Assembly: GCA_963838805.1 (NCBI GenBank)
Contig: CAWISK010000004.1
Location: 186,001-250,000, forward strand
Origin: CAVRQM01 sp963838805
GTDB taxonomy: Bacteria; Pseudomonadota; Alphaproteobacteria; Acetobacterales; Acetobacteraceae
Reading direction: 5' to 3'
DNA: 64,000 nucleotides
Shown: in pieces, positions 54,667 to 63,795 of the stretch
How the letters are laid out: every line of letters begins with the position of its first letter
How positions within the stretch are numbered: position 1 is the first letter of the stretch
The notes under the pieces: model-generated
Database searches by the model: none
The model's input: only the letters and a program-made list of their open reading frames with translations
What the model was told of the DNA's origin: nothing
Program-made: the position numbers and the translations under genes

Positions 54667-55137
54667 ATGCCGGACGACATTGCCACCCGGCTGGCCGGGC
54701 TCGGGATCACGCTGCCCGTGCCGCCCGCGCCGGTGGCGAATTACCTGCCGTTCGTGGTCACGGGCGATCTGGTGGTGGTGTCCGGCCAGATTCCGATGCG
54801 CGACGGCAAGCTGGCCTTCGCCGGCAAGCTTGGCGGCGGCGGCCTGAGCGTCGAGCAGGGGCAGGAGGCGGCGCGGCTGTGCCTGGTCAATGTACTGGCG
54901 CAATTGCGCGCGGCCTGCAGCGGCGATCTGGGCCTGGTGCGGCAGGTGGTGCGGCTGGGCGGCTTCATCGCCGCCGGCGCGGAGTTCACGCACCATGCGC
55001 AGGTGATGAACGGCGCCTCCGATCTGGCCGTTGCCGTGTTCGGTGACGCGGGACGACATGCGCGCAGCACGATTGGCGTGCCGTCGCTGCCGATGGATGC
55101 GGCGGTCGAGATCGAGGGCATGTTCCGCATTGCCTGA
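54667..55137 (+). CDS. RidA/YjgF-like protein
   Basis: 156 aa of the long RidA subgroup. Signature LPVPPAPVANYLPFVVTGDLVVVSGQIPMRDGKLAF, and RQVVRLGGFIAAGAEFTHHAQVMNGASDLAVAVFGDAGRHARSTIGVPSLPMDAAVEIEGMFRI. Members hydrolyse reactive enamines/imines or act on translation; this subgroup is larger than classic RidA. The gene starts 11 bases after the TSCPD stop, so it is probably in the same operon. Confidence 0.92.
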   Translation: MPDDIATRLAGLGITLPVPPAPVANYLPFVVTGDLVVVSGQIPMRDGKLAFAGKLGGGGLSVEQGQEAARLCLVNVLAQLRAACSGDLGLVRQVVRLGGFIAAGAEFTHHAQVMNGASDLAVAVFGDAGRHARSTIGVPSLPMDAAVEIEGMFRIA

Positions 55138-55164
55138 AGCGTCGGCGGCTCTACCTTTGGAGCC

Positions 55165-56349
55165 ATGCCGGACGGAACCACGCCGCTCACCCTGTCGCTG
55201 CACCGCGCCATCGCCGAAATTCCCGCCGCCGAATGGGATGCCTGCGCCGGGCCTGACAATCCCTTCGTCAGCCACGCCTTCCTGTCCGCGGTCGAGGAGA
55301 GCGGCTCGACCGGGAGGCGCACCGGCTGGCTGCCGCAGCACGCGGCGCTGCGCGATGCCGCGGGCGGGGTGGCCGGGGTCGCGCCGATGTACGCGAAATC
55401 GCATAGCTATGGCGAGTACGTGTTCGACCACGGCTGGGCGCACGCCTTCGAGCAGGCCGGCGGCAGCTACTATCCGAAGCTGCAAGTGGCCGTGCCGTTC
55501 AGTCCCGTCCCCGGACCGCGCCTGCTGATCCGCCCGGAATCCGGCGTGCCGCGCGAGGCGCTCGGCCGGGCGCTGGCGCAGGCCTGCGGCGAGATGGGAC
55601 TGTCCTCCGTTCATGCCAGTTTCTGCACGCAGGCCGATTGGGCGGCGCTGGGCGACGCCGGCTGGCTGCAACGCATCGGCGTGCAGTTCCATTGGGAGAA
55701 CGCCGGCTATGCCTGCTTCGACGATTTCCTGGCGGCATTGGCCTCGCGCAAGCGCAAGCAGATCCGCCGCGAGCGGCGCGATGCCAACGCGGCCGGGCTG
55801 GAGTTCGTGGTGCTGCGCGGCCCAGAGATCGGCCGGCGGGAGTGGGACGCGTTCTATGCGTTCTACACCTCGACGGTGGACCGCAAATGGGGCAGCGCCT
55901 ATCTGACGCGGCCATTCTTCAGCCTGCTGTCCGAGCGGCTGGGCGATGCGGTAGTGCTGATGCTGGCGCTCTCTCGCGGCAAGCCGGTGGCGGGGGCGCT
56001 GAACCTGATGGGGCGCGAGGCGCTGTTCGGCCGCAACTGGGGCTGTCGCGGCGATTGGCCGTTCCTGCATTTCGAGCTGTGCTATTACCGCGCCATCGAT
56101 TTCGCGATCGCGCACGGGCTGGCGCGGGTCGAGGCGGGGGCGCAGGGCGAGCACAAGATCCAGCGCGGCTATCAGCCGCGGCCGACCTTTTCGGCGCATT
56201 GGATCGCGCATGGCGGGCTGCGCCGGGCGGTCGCCGATTTCCTGGATCGCGAACGCCCGGCGATGCTGGCCGAAATCGCGGCGATGGAGCAGGCCGGACC
56301 ATTCCGGCACTGCGAGGGCGAGATGTCGAAACCGCAGCGGGATAGTTGA
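55165..56349 (+). CDS. GNAT-fold N-acetyltransferase (PF04339 / FemAB-like)
   Basis: 394 aa: EWDACAGPDNPFVSHAFLSAVEESGS, GVAPMYAKSHSYGEYVFDHGWAHA, QIRRERRDANAAGLEF, WDAFYAFYTSTVDRKWGSAYLTRPFF, GRNWGCRGDWPFLHFELCYYRAIDFAIAHGL, KIQRGYQPRPTFSAHWIAH. This matches a peptidoglycan-/glycan-related GNAT subgroup (PF04339). Acceptor unknown. Frame intact, ATG 55165. Confidence 0.92.
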   Translation: MPDGTTPLTLSLHRAIAEIPAAEWDACAGPDNPFVSHAFLSAVEESGSTGRRTGWLPQHAALRDAAGGVAGVAPMYAKSHSYGEYVFDHGWAHAFEQAGGSYYPKLQVAVPFSPVPGPRLLIRPESGVPREALGRALAQACGEMGLSSVHASFCTQADWAALGDAGWLQRIGVQFHWENAGYACFDDFLAALASRKRKQIRRERRDANAAGLEFVVLRGPEIGRREWDAFYAFYTSTVDRKWGSAYLTRPFFSLLSERLGDAVVLMLALSRGKPVAGALNLMGREALFGRNWGCRGDWPFLHFELCYYRAIDFAIAHGLARVEAGAQGEHKIQRGYQPRPTFSAHWIAHGGLRRAVADFLDRERPAMLAEIAAMEQAGPFRHCEGEMSKPQRDS

Positions 56350-56618
56350 GGGCGGCACAGGCGCGTCATCCCCACGGAGCGGTTCGGCGCTCCCAGGACG
56401 GGACAGGGAAGACCGGAAACGGTCGTCGTATGACCGGTTCGTGACTTGCCGTGAACGGGCGCAAGCGTGACATCTTACTGCGGCCGTGTGCCCAAGACTT
56501 AGAGCATCCGATACGATGGCCTGCGCCGATCGACAGCCCTCGTGCCCGGAGCGGCGGACGATCGTGACGGCCGGCCTCGGAACACATGACCGAGGGAATA
56601 CGCACCGGGGAGGCGATC

Positions 56619-58208
56619 ATGGCCACACAGGTCAAACAGATGCTGGAACGCGCCAATACCCGGTCGAAGGCAACCCGATTGCGCGCCGGTATGCTGGCGC
56701 TGTGTCTGCTGTCGCTGCTGCGCAGCGCGCCGGCAGCAGCCAGCGACCTCTCCCAAGGCGCCACCTACCACGCAGATGCGGCGCGCTCGGGCAATTTCGT
56801 GGCGGCGGGCCTCACCCGGGCGAGTGCGGCCACAATGCACCGCGACACGAGTTTCGGCGGAGCCTTCGCCGGGATCGCCAAGGACCAGCCGCTCTACTGG
56901 CGCGCGCCCGGCGCCACACACGGGATCGTCGTGGTCGGCACCGATCAGGACGTGATCCAGGCGTTCGATTCGGTCACCGGCGCACCGGTCTGGAGCGCGA
57001 AACTGGGCACTCCCTTTACCCGATCGGTACCGCATTGCGGTCCCCCCCGTTCCGTCGGCGTTCTGGGCACACCGGTCATAGACCCGAACGCAGGCATCCT
57101 GTACGCCCTGGACTCGGCGAAGGACTCCTCGGGTGCCGACCAATACGCCATCTGGGCGATCTCGCTCGCGAACGGCACGGCCGAGCCCGGCTGGCCGCTG
57201 ATCCTGGCGCCGGCCATCGCGAAGCTGGGGCTGACCTTCACGCCGATCATACAAGACCAGCATACGTCCCTGGCACTCGTCGGCGGGCGCATCTACGCGG
57301 GGTTTGCCGCCAACCACGGCGACTGCAGCAACTATCACGGCTGGGTCGTGGGTATCGACCCGGCAACGGCCAAGGTCACCGGCGCGTGGGAGTCGCGCGC
57401 CACGCGAGCGGGCGTCTGGTCGGAGGGAGGGGTCGTGTCCGACGGCACGAGCCTGTTCTTCACCACCGGGAATGGCAACGAGCCGAAACGCTGGCTCGAC
57501 GGAGACGCCGTGTTCCGGCTGCCCGTGTCGCTTGCGCACGTATCGAGCACCAAGGACTATTTCGTGGCGCCCAACTTTGAGGCGCTCGACAAGGCGGACC
57601 TCGATCTTGGCGGCACATCGCCGCTGCCGGTTGACGTGCCGCTCACAGGCGGCGGCAGCGCGCAGTGGCTGGTGCAGATCGGCAAGGACGGCAACGCCTA
57701 TGTCCTCGATCGGGCGAATCTGGGCGGGATCGGCGGCAGCCTGCTGGTGCAGAACGTCGCGCAATTGCCGGAAATCACCGCGCCGGTGGTTTTTGCCGCC
57801 TCCGGAGGTCTGACCATCGCGTTCAGCGGCGTCGGCACGAACTGCCCGGCACCCGTCGGCTCGCCGCTGCTCATCGCCCTGACGCTCACGGCTCAGCCGG
57901 GTCCATCGCTGCGAACGCAGTGGTGCGCGGGGCCGAAGACCTCCGGCAACCCGAGCGATTCAGCCGTGCCGATCGTCACGACGACGAATGGCACGGCCAA
58001 CCCGATCGTGTGGGTCACAGCACCCGGCGGCGATCAGCGGCTGCACGGCTATCGGGGCGATACCGGCGCCACGCTGTTCAATGGCGGCGGCAAGGGCGAC
58101 AGCATGGCCGGGCTGCAGCGCCGCTCCTCAATTCTGGTGGCCGAAGGACGGCTGTTCATCGCCGCTTCCGGCCGGCTGTACGCGTTCGACTACACACCGG
58201 GGCTGTAG
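56619..58208 (+). CDS. exported PQQ-like beta-propeller protein
   Basis: 529 aa from ATG 56619 after the ribosome site GGGGAGG. A signal peptide (RLRAGMLALCLLSLLRSAPAAA) is followed by repeated propeller blades: AFDSVTGAPVWSAKLGTP, LYALDSAKD, VVGIDPATAKVTGAW, FFTTGNG and LHGYRGDTGATLF. No PQQ-binding residues or disulfide ring typical of quinoprotein dehydrogenases are clear, so it is probably a structural or sensor propeller. Several cysteines (PHCGPP, GDCSNY, TNCPAP, QWCAGP) suggest disulfides in the periplasm. A large GC-rich region precedes it without another gene. Confidence 0.8.
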   Translation: MATQVKQMLERANTRSKATRLRAGMLALCLLSLLRSAPAAASDLSQGATYHADAARSGNFVAAGLTRASAATMHRDTSFGGAFAGIAKDQPLYWRAPGATHGIVVVGTDQDVIQAFDSVTGAPVWSAKLGTPFTRSVPHCGPPRSVGVLGTPVIDPNAGILYALDSAKDSSGADQYAIWAISLANGTAEPGWPLILAPAIAKLGLTFTPIIQDQHTSLALVGGRIYAGFAANHGDCSNYHGWVVGIDPATAKVTGAWESRATRAGVWSEGGVVSDGTSLFFTTGNGNEPKRWLDGDAVFRLPVSLAHVSSTKDYFVAPNFEALDKADLDLGGTSPLPVDVPLTGGGSAQWLVQIGKDGNAYVLDRANLGGIGGSLLVQNVAQLPEITAPVVFAASGGLTIAFSGVGTNCPAPVGSPLLIALTLTAQPGPSLRTQWCAGPKTSGNPSDSAVPIVTTTNGTANPIVWVTAPGGDQRLHGYRGDTGATLFNGGGKGDSMAGLQRRSSILVAEGRLFIAASGRLYAFDYTPGL

Positions 58209-58257
58209 CACCGCACGAAGCGCGCCGGCCGCCTCGTGAAAGGGGCGGAGCGAAGCA

Positions 58258-59909
58258 TCACGATCCCTGCCGCGGCATCCGCCCGAAAAGGCTTGGCTGG
58301 GCGGACATGCTGATCGTGTCGTCGGGATCGGCGGGATACTCGGCGCGATACTCCAGCCGACAGCCACCGAGTTGAACGACGGCCCCGGACTCGAGGACCG
58401 TCGTGGCGGCAATCCGCCGGCCGTCGATGAATGTCCCGTTGGTGGAATTGAGATCAGTGACCGTCACCTCTCCGTCCGCGAGCACGATCCGGCAATGCGC
58501 GCGCGAAACCCTGTGGTCGCCCAGCAGCACGTCGGCATTCGCCCCTCGGCCGACCAGTAGCGGCCGGACCTCAAGCGTGACCTCGCGCTCCGCGGCACCC
58601 GGCTGCACTACCAGCAGAACGCGCCGCGGTTCCGGCTGATCGCGCACCGGCTGGAGGGGGGCGATCGCGCCGCTGCCACCGCGCGGGCGACTGCTCGCTT
58701 CGGCCAGCCCCGCCCGGCGCAGCCCGCTCAACAGACGCGCACCTCCGCCCTCGGTCGCGCCGAACCGCCGTCTCACCGCCCGGAGCGAGCAGGTCGGATC
58801 GAGTTCCAGCAGCCGCCAGAGCATAGCGGCGGCCTCATCTTCCCGCCCGCCGAACGCCAGGGCGGCCGCCAGGATACGGCAGGCATCGGTCGAGGCCGGG
58901 TTGTGATGTGCCGCGCGGCGTGCCGCCTCCAGCGCCGGCTCGTCGCGCCCAAGCGCCAGCAGGGCGTAGCCGATGCCGCTCCAGGTCAAATCATCACCGG
59001 CACCGAGCTGCTCCGCGCACTCGAACCGATGCAAGCGCCTGCTCGGCTTCGCCAACATACAGCAGGGCATAGCCGCTCCTGCTCCACACCGAGGGCGCGT
59101 GCGGATTGGCCTCGATCGCGCGGCCCGCCAGCGCCACGGCCAGATCGCCGTCCCCGGCTGTGGCCGCGATGCGCAGCGCCAGCGTCGCCAGCGCCTCGGC
59201 GTCGTCCGGTGCAAGCTCGACCGCGAGACGGGCGCGATCGAGCAGGCCCTCCAGCGCCTCCTCCGGCAGCCAGCCATTGGCCACCGCGCCGCCCACGCTG
59301 GCATCCGCCTGCACCAGCGCCGGGACGAAATGCGGATCAAGCGCCAGGGCGCGCTCCAGCAGCGCACGCGCCTCCTCGTTGCCGCGGCGCCCCGGACTCC
59401 GTTGCACCCCGAGCGCGCGCAGGGTGAGGTCGTAGGCATCGAGGCTGTGCGCGGGCTTGGCCATGGCACGGTCGATTTCGGCACGTTCCAGTGTCGGCAC
59501 GAGCGCGCCCACAACGCTCGCCGCGGTCTCGTCCTGCGCCGCGAGGCGGTCCTGCGCGTCGTATTCGTACCGTTCAGCCCAGAGATTGGCGCCGCTTTCG
59601 GCATGGATCGCCCGGACGCCGATGCGCAGCCTTGTGCCGGTCTTGCGCAGGCTGCCGTCCACCACGTAGCGGGCATCCGGCGCGCGCACCACCCCGGCGT
59701 CGCGACGTTCGCGCGCGGGGGTCGCCTGGCGCGCGACCACGAACATCCCGCGGAAGCGGGAGAGTGCCGTGACCAGATCCTCGACCAGTCCGCTGGCGAT
59801 GAAGATCCTGCTCGGGATCGGCGCTCACGTTCCGGAACGGCAGCACCAGCACCGACGGCCGTTCCGCCTGCCTCGGGGGCACCGCACCCGGCTCCGTGCC
59901 GCTTCCCAC
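58258..59909 (-). pseudogene. TolB-like / TPR / FHA-domain protein, two frameshifts
   Basis: Signalling-type protein read from GTG 59909. N-terminal TolB-like domain of the adenylate-cyclase/CadC kind (PSVLVLPFRNVSADPEQDF, SGLVEDLVTALSRFRGMFVVAR), the usual LWAERYEYDAQDRLAAQDETA, then TPR-like repeats (ALAIDPHF, AIEANPHAPSVWSRSGYALLYVGEAEQALAS, ALLALGRDEPALEAARRAAHHNPAS), and a C-terminal FHA domain VTLEVRPLLVGRGANADVLLGDHRVSRAHCRIVLADGEVTVTDLNSTNGTF. One extra base at about 59808 and another at about 59025. FHA proteins bind phosphothreonine, so a kinase partner should exist elsewhere. Confidence 0.82.
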
Positions 59910-59921
59910 CCGCAGCCCGCC

Positions 59922-60966
59922 TCACCCTGGCGGGAACGCGATCTGGATCTTCACGTCGGTCGGATGCGCCTCGGCCGCGCGCTCGAACGCCTGCACGCTC
60001 TGCTCGAAATCGAAGGTGCGAGAGACCAGCGGCTTCAGATCGACCTTGCCCGAGGCGATCAGGTTGATGGCGCGGTCATAGATGTTGGCATAACGGAACA
60101 CCGTCTCCATGCGGATTTCCTTCGCCTGGGCGGCGACGATGTTGAACGGCACCGGATCGACCGGCATGCCCACGAACACCACGCAGCCGCCGGGGCACAC
60201 CACGTCGAACAGCGTGTCGTACACGCGCGGGCTGCCGCTCGCCTCGAACACCACGTCGGCCCCCCAGCCATCGGTCGCTTCACGCACCGTCTGGCCGAGA
60301 TCGGCGGTCTTCACGTTGACCGGCGTGATGCCCGCATATCCTCCGGCAATGTCCAGCTTCTCCTGCACCAGATCGGAGATGAACACCCGCGCACAGCCGC
60401 CCGCGAGTGCAGCCAGCGCCACCATGATGCCGATCGGTCCGCAACCCGTGACCACGCCCACATCGCCCGGCTTGATCCTGGCCCGCAGCGCCGATTGCAT
60501 GCCGATCGCGAAGGGTTCCACCATCGCCGCCTCGGCGAAGCTCACATTGTCCGGCAGCTTGTAGGTGAACGCCGCCGGATGGATCACCTCGGGCGTCAGG
60601 CAGCCATGGATCGGCGGCGTGGCCCAGAAGCGGACCGCCGGATCGACATTGTAGATGCCGAGCTTCGCCGCCCGGCTCTGCATGTCGGGGATCCCCGGCT
60701 CCATGCACACCCGGTCGCCCATGGCGAGAGTCCGTGACGTCGTCGCCGACCTCCGTGACGGTCCCCGCCGCCTCGTGCCCCAGCACCATCGGCTCGCGCA
60801 CCACGAATGGCCCGATGCGGCCATGCGTGTAGTAATGCACGTCGCTGCCGCAGACCCCCACCGTGTGCATCCGCACCCGCACGTCGCGCGGGCCAAGCTC
60901 TCCCGGCAGGTCGATCTCGCGCAGGGCAAGCTCCCGCTGCCGCTCCAGCACCAACGCACGCGCCAT
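59922..60966 (-). pseudogene. zinc-dependent xylitol/sorbitol-type dehydrogenase, one frameshift
   Basis: NAD-linked medium-chain polyol dehydrogenase, 347 aa. Catalytic zinc Cys in VGVCGSDVHYYTHGRIG, GHEAAGTVTEVG, then YNVDPAVRFWATPPIHGCLTPEVIHPAAFTYKLPDNVSFAEAAMVEP typical of the xylitol/sorbitol subgroup, and GCGPIGIMVALAALAGGCARVFISDL. The structural-zinc Cys quartet of other MDR enzymes is not seen, as in this subgroup. One extra G near 60732 (DVT[D]TLAMGDRV) shifts the frame. A LuxR-type gene and an MFS transporter are next door, so regulated polyol use is likely. Confidence 0.87.
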
Positions 60967-61027
60967 GACGTTCCTCCCAAGCTGCGGCCGGTATTCTGCC
61001 GTGGGCGGAAGAAGGCGACCAGGGGTT

Positions 61028-62169
61028 CTACCCGGCGACGATGCCCCGCAGCGTCGCCAGCAGGGCGGCGAGTTCGGCCTGACGCGCGGTGCCGGTCTTG
61101 TCGAAGACCCGATGCAGGTGCGTCCGCGCGGTGGACGGCGCGATCCCCAGCGCCCGGGCCGCCGCCTTGACCCCGCCGCCGCTGGCGACGCGCGCCGCCA
61201 GCGCCGCCTCGGCCGGCGTCAGGCCATACAGCGCGCGCAACTGCCCCGGCGCGACGGTGGCGGCCTCGGCATCGGGGTCCGCCACCAGCACCACGGCGGC
61301 CGGCAGCGACCCCGGCACCCATTCCGGCTGCGCCCCGGCGCGCAGCGGGGTCACCATGACAGAGAGCGCGCGCCGGCCGGAGGGCCGATCGAGCCGCATC
61401 GAACCACCGCTGCGCAGCGCGCCCACGGCGCCGACAGCGCGCCCGATCAGCCGGCGGAGTGAAGCCGTCTGTGCGGCCGTCGCGGCGCACAGACCGGCCG
61501 CATTGGCGCGCACGCCGTCGGCCCTTGCCAGCAGCGCCTCGGCCGCGCGGTTGGCGAAGGCGATGCCGCCGCGCGCGTCAACCAGGAACATGGCCTGCGG
61601 CAGACGATCCAGCGCGTCGGTGGCGCTGCTCGCCTCCACCGCGGCCGCGCGCAGGCGCAATTGCAGCTTCATGGCGCGCCCGAAATGCGGAAGCAGCATC
61701 GACATCGTATCGACGTGTTCCTGTTCGAAGTCGCCTGCTCTGCGACGAACACGTAGCAACGATCCTGCCCGAGACCCGTGGCCTCCCGGAGCGCGAGGCC
61801 CTGGATGACACCATGCATGTCCATGCGGACGGGCGAAATCGTTGTAGAACTCGCTTCGCAGCATAGTCGTTTTGTCAGCGATCATCCGATCCGTATAGAC
61901 ACCCGGAGGGCGCGGTCGAACATGCGGGGCCGCAACGGGTCGCTTGAGATGATAGTGGTTTGCGTAAGGGACCTCGCGTCCGATGAGATGCGCTGAACAC
62001 AATGGAACGTGGGAGTCCTGCCCGCGTGCGTCCTGGAAGACGGCAATCGCCGGCACGCCGCCCAAAGATCGTCAAACCGTTCCAGCGCCGTGGTCCACCC
62101 AGCGTCATCCAGCGCCGCATCGTAGATCGCGGCAACAACGGACAGGAGGTCTGCGGACGATCCCGACAC
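61028..62169 (-). pseudogene. LuxR-type regulator, three frameshifts
   Basis: Transcription factor with the C-terminal LuxR helix-turn-helix (LYGLTPAEAALAARVASGGGVKAAARALGIAPSTARTHLHRVFDKTG). From GTG 62169 the N-terminus reads SSADLLSVVAAIYDAALDDAGWTTALERF; an extra base near 62078 leads to LGGVPAIAVFQDARGQ; another extra base near 61820 and a missing one near 61738 bracket a stretch in the third frame (MHGVIQGLALREATGLGQDRCYVFVAE); then the frame returns at DFEQEHVDTMSMLLPHF. The middle has a PAS-like AMFLVDARGGIAFANRAAEAL. Probably regulates the dehydrogenase or transporter. Confidence 0.8.
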
Positions 62170-62412
62170 GGCCTTGTCTCCGACAGCTTGAGGGCTGATG
62201 CGAGGGACGTAGAGGCTTAGCCGGACGACAGCACGGACGTACTTCCATTTGCAAAGAAAATATATTGCAACTATTGCGCATGCCGGTCGGCCATCGCCGC
62301 TGGACAGGCTCCGGCTTTCGTCCGCTATGCTCCGCTCAGGACCAAGGGGGAGGACGGTGCATGTCAGCGGGCACGATCGGCGAACCGGCAGGACTCGCGC
62401 CCGGCCGGGGCG

Positions 62413-63660
62413 ATGCGCTGGAAGCGGCTGATCCCGGCGGCCATGATCGTCTACATCATCTCGTTCATGGACCGAACCAATATCGGCTATGCCTTCGCCG
62501 GCATCGGCCACGATTTCCACGTGACCAAGGCGCAGCAAGGGCTGGCCGGCGGCATCTTCTTCATCGGCTACGTGCTGCTGCAAATCCCGGGCGGCTACCT
62601 GGCCTCGCGCTGGAGTGCCAAGAAATTCGTGGGCATCATGATCCTGCTCTGGGGGGCGGCGGCGATCTGGTGCGGCCTCACCCGCAGCTTCAACGAGCTG
62701 ATCGTCGCCCGCTTCCTGCTGGGCGTCGCCGAAGGCGGCATCTGGCCCGCCATCCTGGTGCTGATCAGCCACTGGTTCCCGGTCAGCGAGCGGGCGCGCG
62801 CCTACAGCTTCTGGATGGCCAACCTCGCCATCGCCTCGATCATCACCCAGCCGGTCTCGGGGTTCATCGTCCAGGCGACGTCCTGGCGCACCATGTTCCT
62901 CATCGAGGGCGTGCTGCCGTTCATCATCGCCACGCCCATCTGGTGGCTGATGGTGGCCGACACGCCGCGCCAGGCGCCGTGGTGCGGCACGGCCGAGCGC
63001 GACTACATCGAGGGGTCGCTGGCGCGCGACCGCGAAGGCGAGCCGCCGCCGGTGCCGTTCAGCGCGATCTTCTCCAACCGCACCGTCTGGCAACTGGTCG
63101 TGGTGTATTTCCTGGTGCAGGTCGGCTTCTACGGCCTCAACATGTGGCTGCCGACCCTGCTGAAGCATCTGACCGAGGCGGGGTTCGGCGCGGTCGGGCT
63201 GATCGCGGCACTGCCCTACATCACGGCCATCGTCTTCATGTGGGTCAACGGCTCGATCGCCGACCGCAACCGGCGCTATCAGTTGCACGTGCTGCTGCCG
63301 ATGGCGATCGCCGCCGTGAGCCTCGTGCTGTCGGTCTGGATCGGCCAGAGTTCGGTCGTGCTCTCGGTGGTGTTCATCTGCCTCGCGATGGGCGGTGCCT
63401 TGTCCTACGACGGCCCGTTCTGGGCGGCGGCATCGCGGGCCATGCCTGTCGCCGTGGTGGGCGGGGCGATGGGCCTGATCAACGCGCTCGGCAATCTCGG
63501 CGGCTTCCTGGGGCCGCAGCTCGGCGGCAAGCTGCAGGATCTGAGCGGCGGCAGCTTCTTCACGACGGCGCTCCTGCTGTCCGCTTCGCTGCTGGCCGCC
63601 GGACTGTTCATGATGACGATCCGCCTGCGCCACGACGCCACCGCCGTCGCGCGGCACTGA
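62413..63660 (+). CDS. MFS transporter, anion:cation symporter (ACS) type
   Basis: 12-span major facilitator of the ACS type, 415 aa: MIVYIISFMDRTNIGYAFAGI, GGIFFIGYVLLQIPGGYLASRW, RFLLGVAEGGIWPAILVLISHWFP, ERARAYSFWMANLAIASII and the C-terminal half. Transports organic anions such as hexuronates, tartrate or sugar acids. A ribosome site GGGGGAGG and ATG 62361 upstream start a short N-terminal stretch (SAGTIGEPAGLAPGRG) that would join this frame if one base were removed near 62411; the longer form is probably the true N-terminus. Divergent from the LuxR gene. Confidence 0.92.
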   Translation: MRWKRLIPAAMIVYIISFMDRTNIGYAFAGIGHDFHVTKAQQGLAGGIFFIGYVLLQIPGGYLASRWSAKKFVGIMILLWGAAAIWCGLTRSFNELIVARFLLGVAEGGIWPAILVLISHWFPVSERARAYSFWMANLAIASIITQPVSGFIVQATSWRTMFLIEGVLPFIIATPIWWLMVADTPRQAPWCGTAERDYIEGSLARDREGEPPPVPFSAIFSNRTVWQLVVVYFLVQVGFYGLNMWLPTLLKHLTEAGFGAVGLIAALPYITAIVFMWVNGSIADRNRRYQLHVLLPMAIAAVSLVLSVWIGQSSVVLSVVFICLAMGGALSYDGPFWAAASRAMPVAVVGGAMGLINALGNLGGFLGPQLGGKLQDLSGGSFFTTALLLSASLLAAGLFMMTIRLRHDATAVARH

Positions 63661-63715
63661 CCGGGCGGCCCGGCTTGAAAACGGCCGGCCGACTCCCGAC
63701 GCTTTTAGCTGGGCG

Positions 63716-63738
63716 GCCCCGGGGCGATGCCCCGGGGC
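63716..63738. terminator. hairpin after the MFS gene
   Basis: GCCCCGGGGC at 63716-63725, itself a palindrome, is repeated at 63729-63738 after a 3-base GAT spacer. The transcript could form a hairpin with a 10-bp stem, 56 bases after the MFS stop. No T-tract follows; a terminator is likely but not proven. Confidence 0.6.
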
Positions 63739-63754
63739 TGTCGTCATCGCCATC

Positions 63755-63784
63755 GTCATTCAGGGCGAAGTCATTCAGGGCGAA
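63755..63784. repeat. 15-bp tandem repeat upstream of the CBS gene
   Basis: GTCATTCAGGGCGAA occurs twice in a row (63755-63769 and 63770-63784), close before the ribosome site of the CBS gene. Confidence 0.9.
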
Positions 63785-63795
63785 GCCGGGAGCGG

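Noticed and set aside
61882..63759. 625-codon frame on the minus strand across the MFS gene
   Set aside because: Only its end, the LuxR N-terminal part, is real; the rest is antisense to the transporter.
63755..63784. CRISPR-like repeat
   Set aside because: Two adjacent 15-base units without spacers; no array structure or cas genes in the window.
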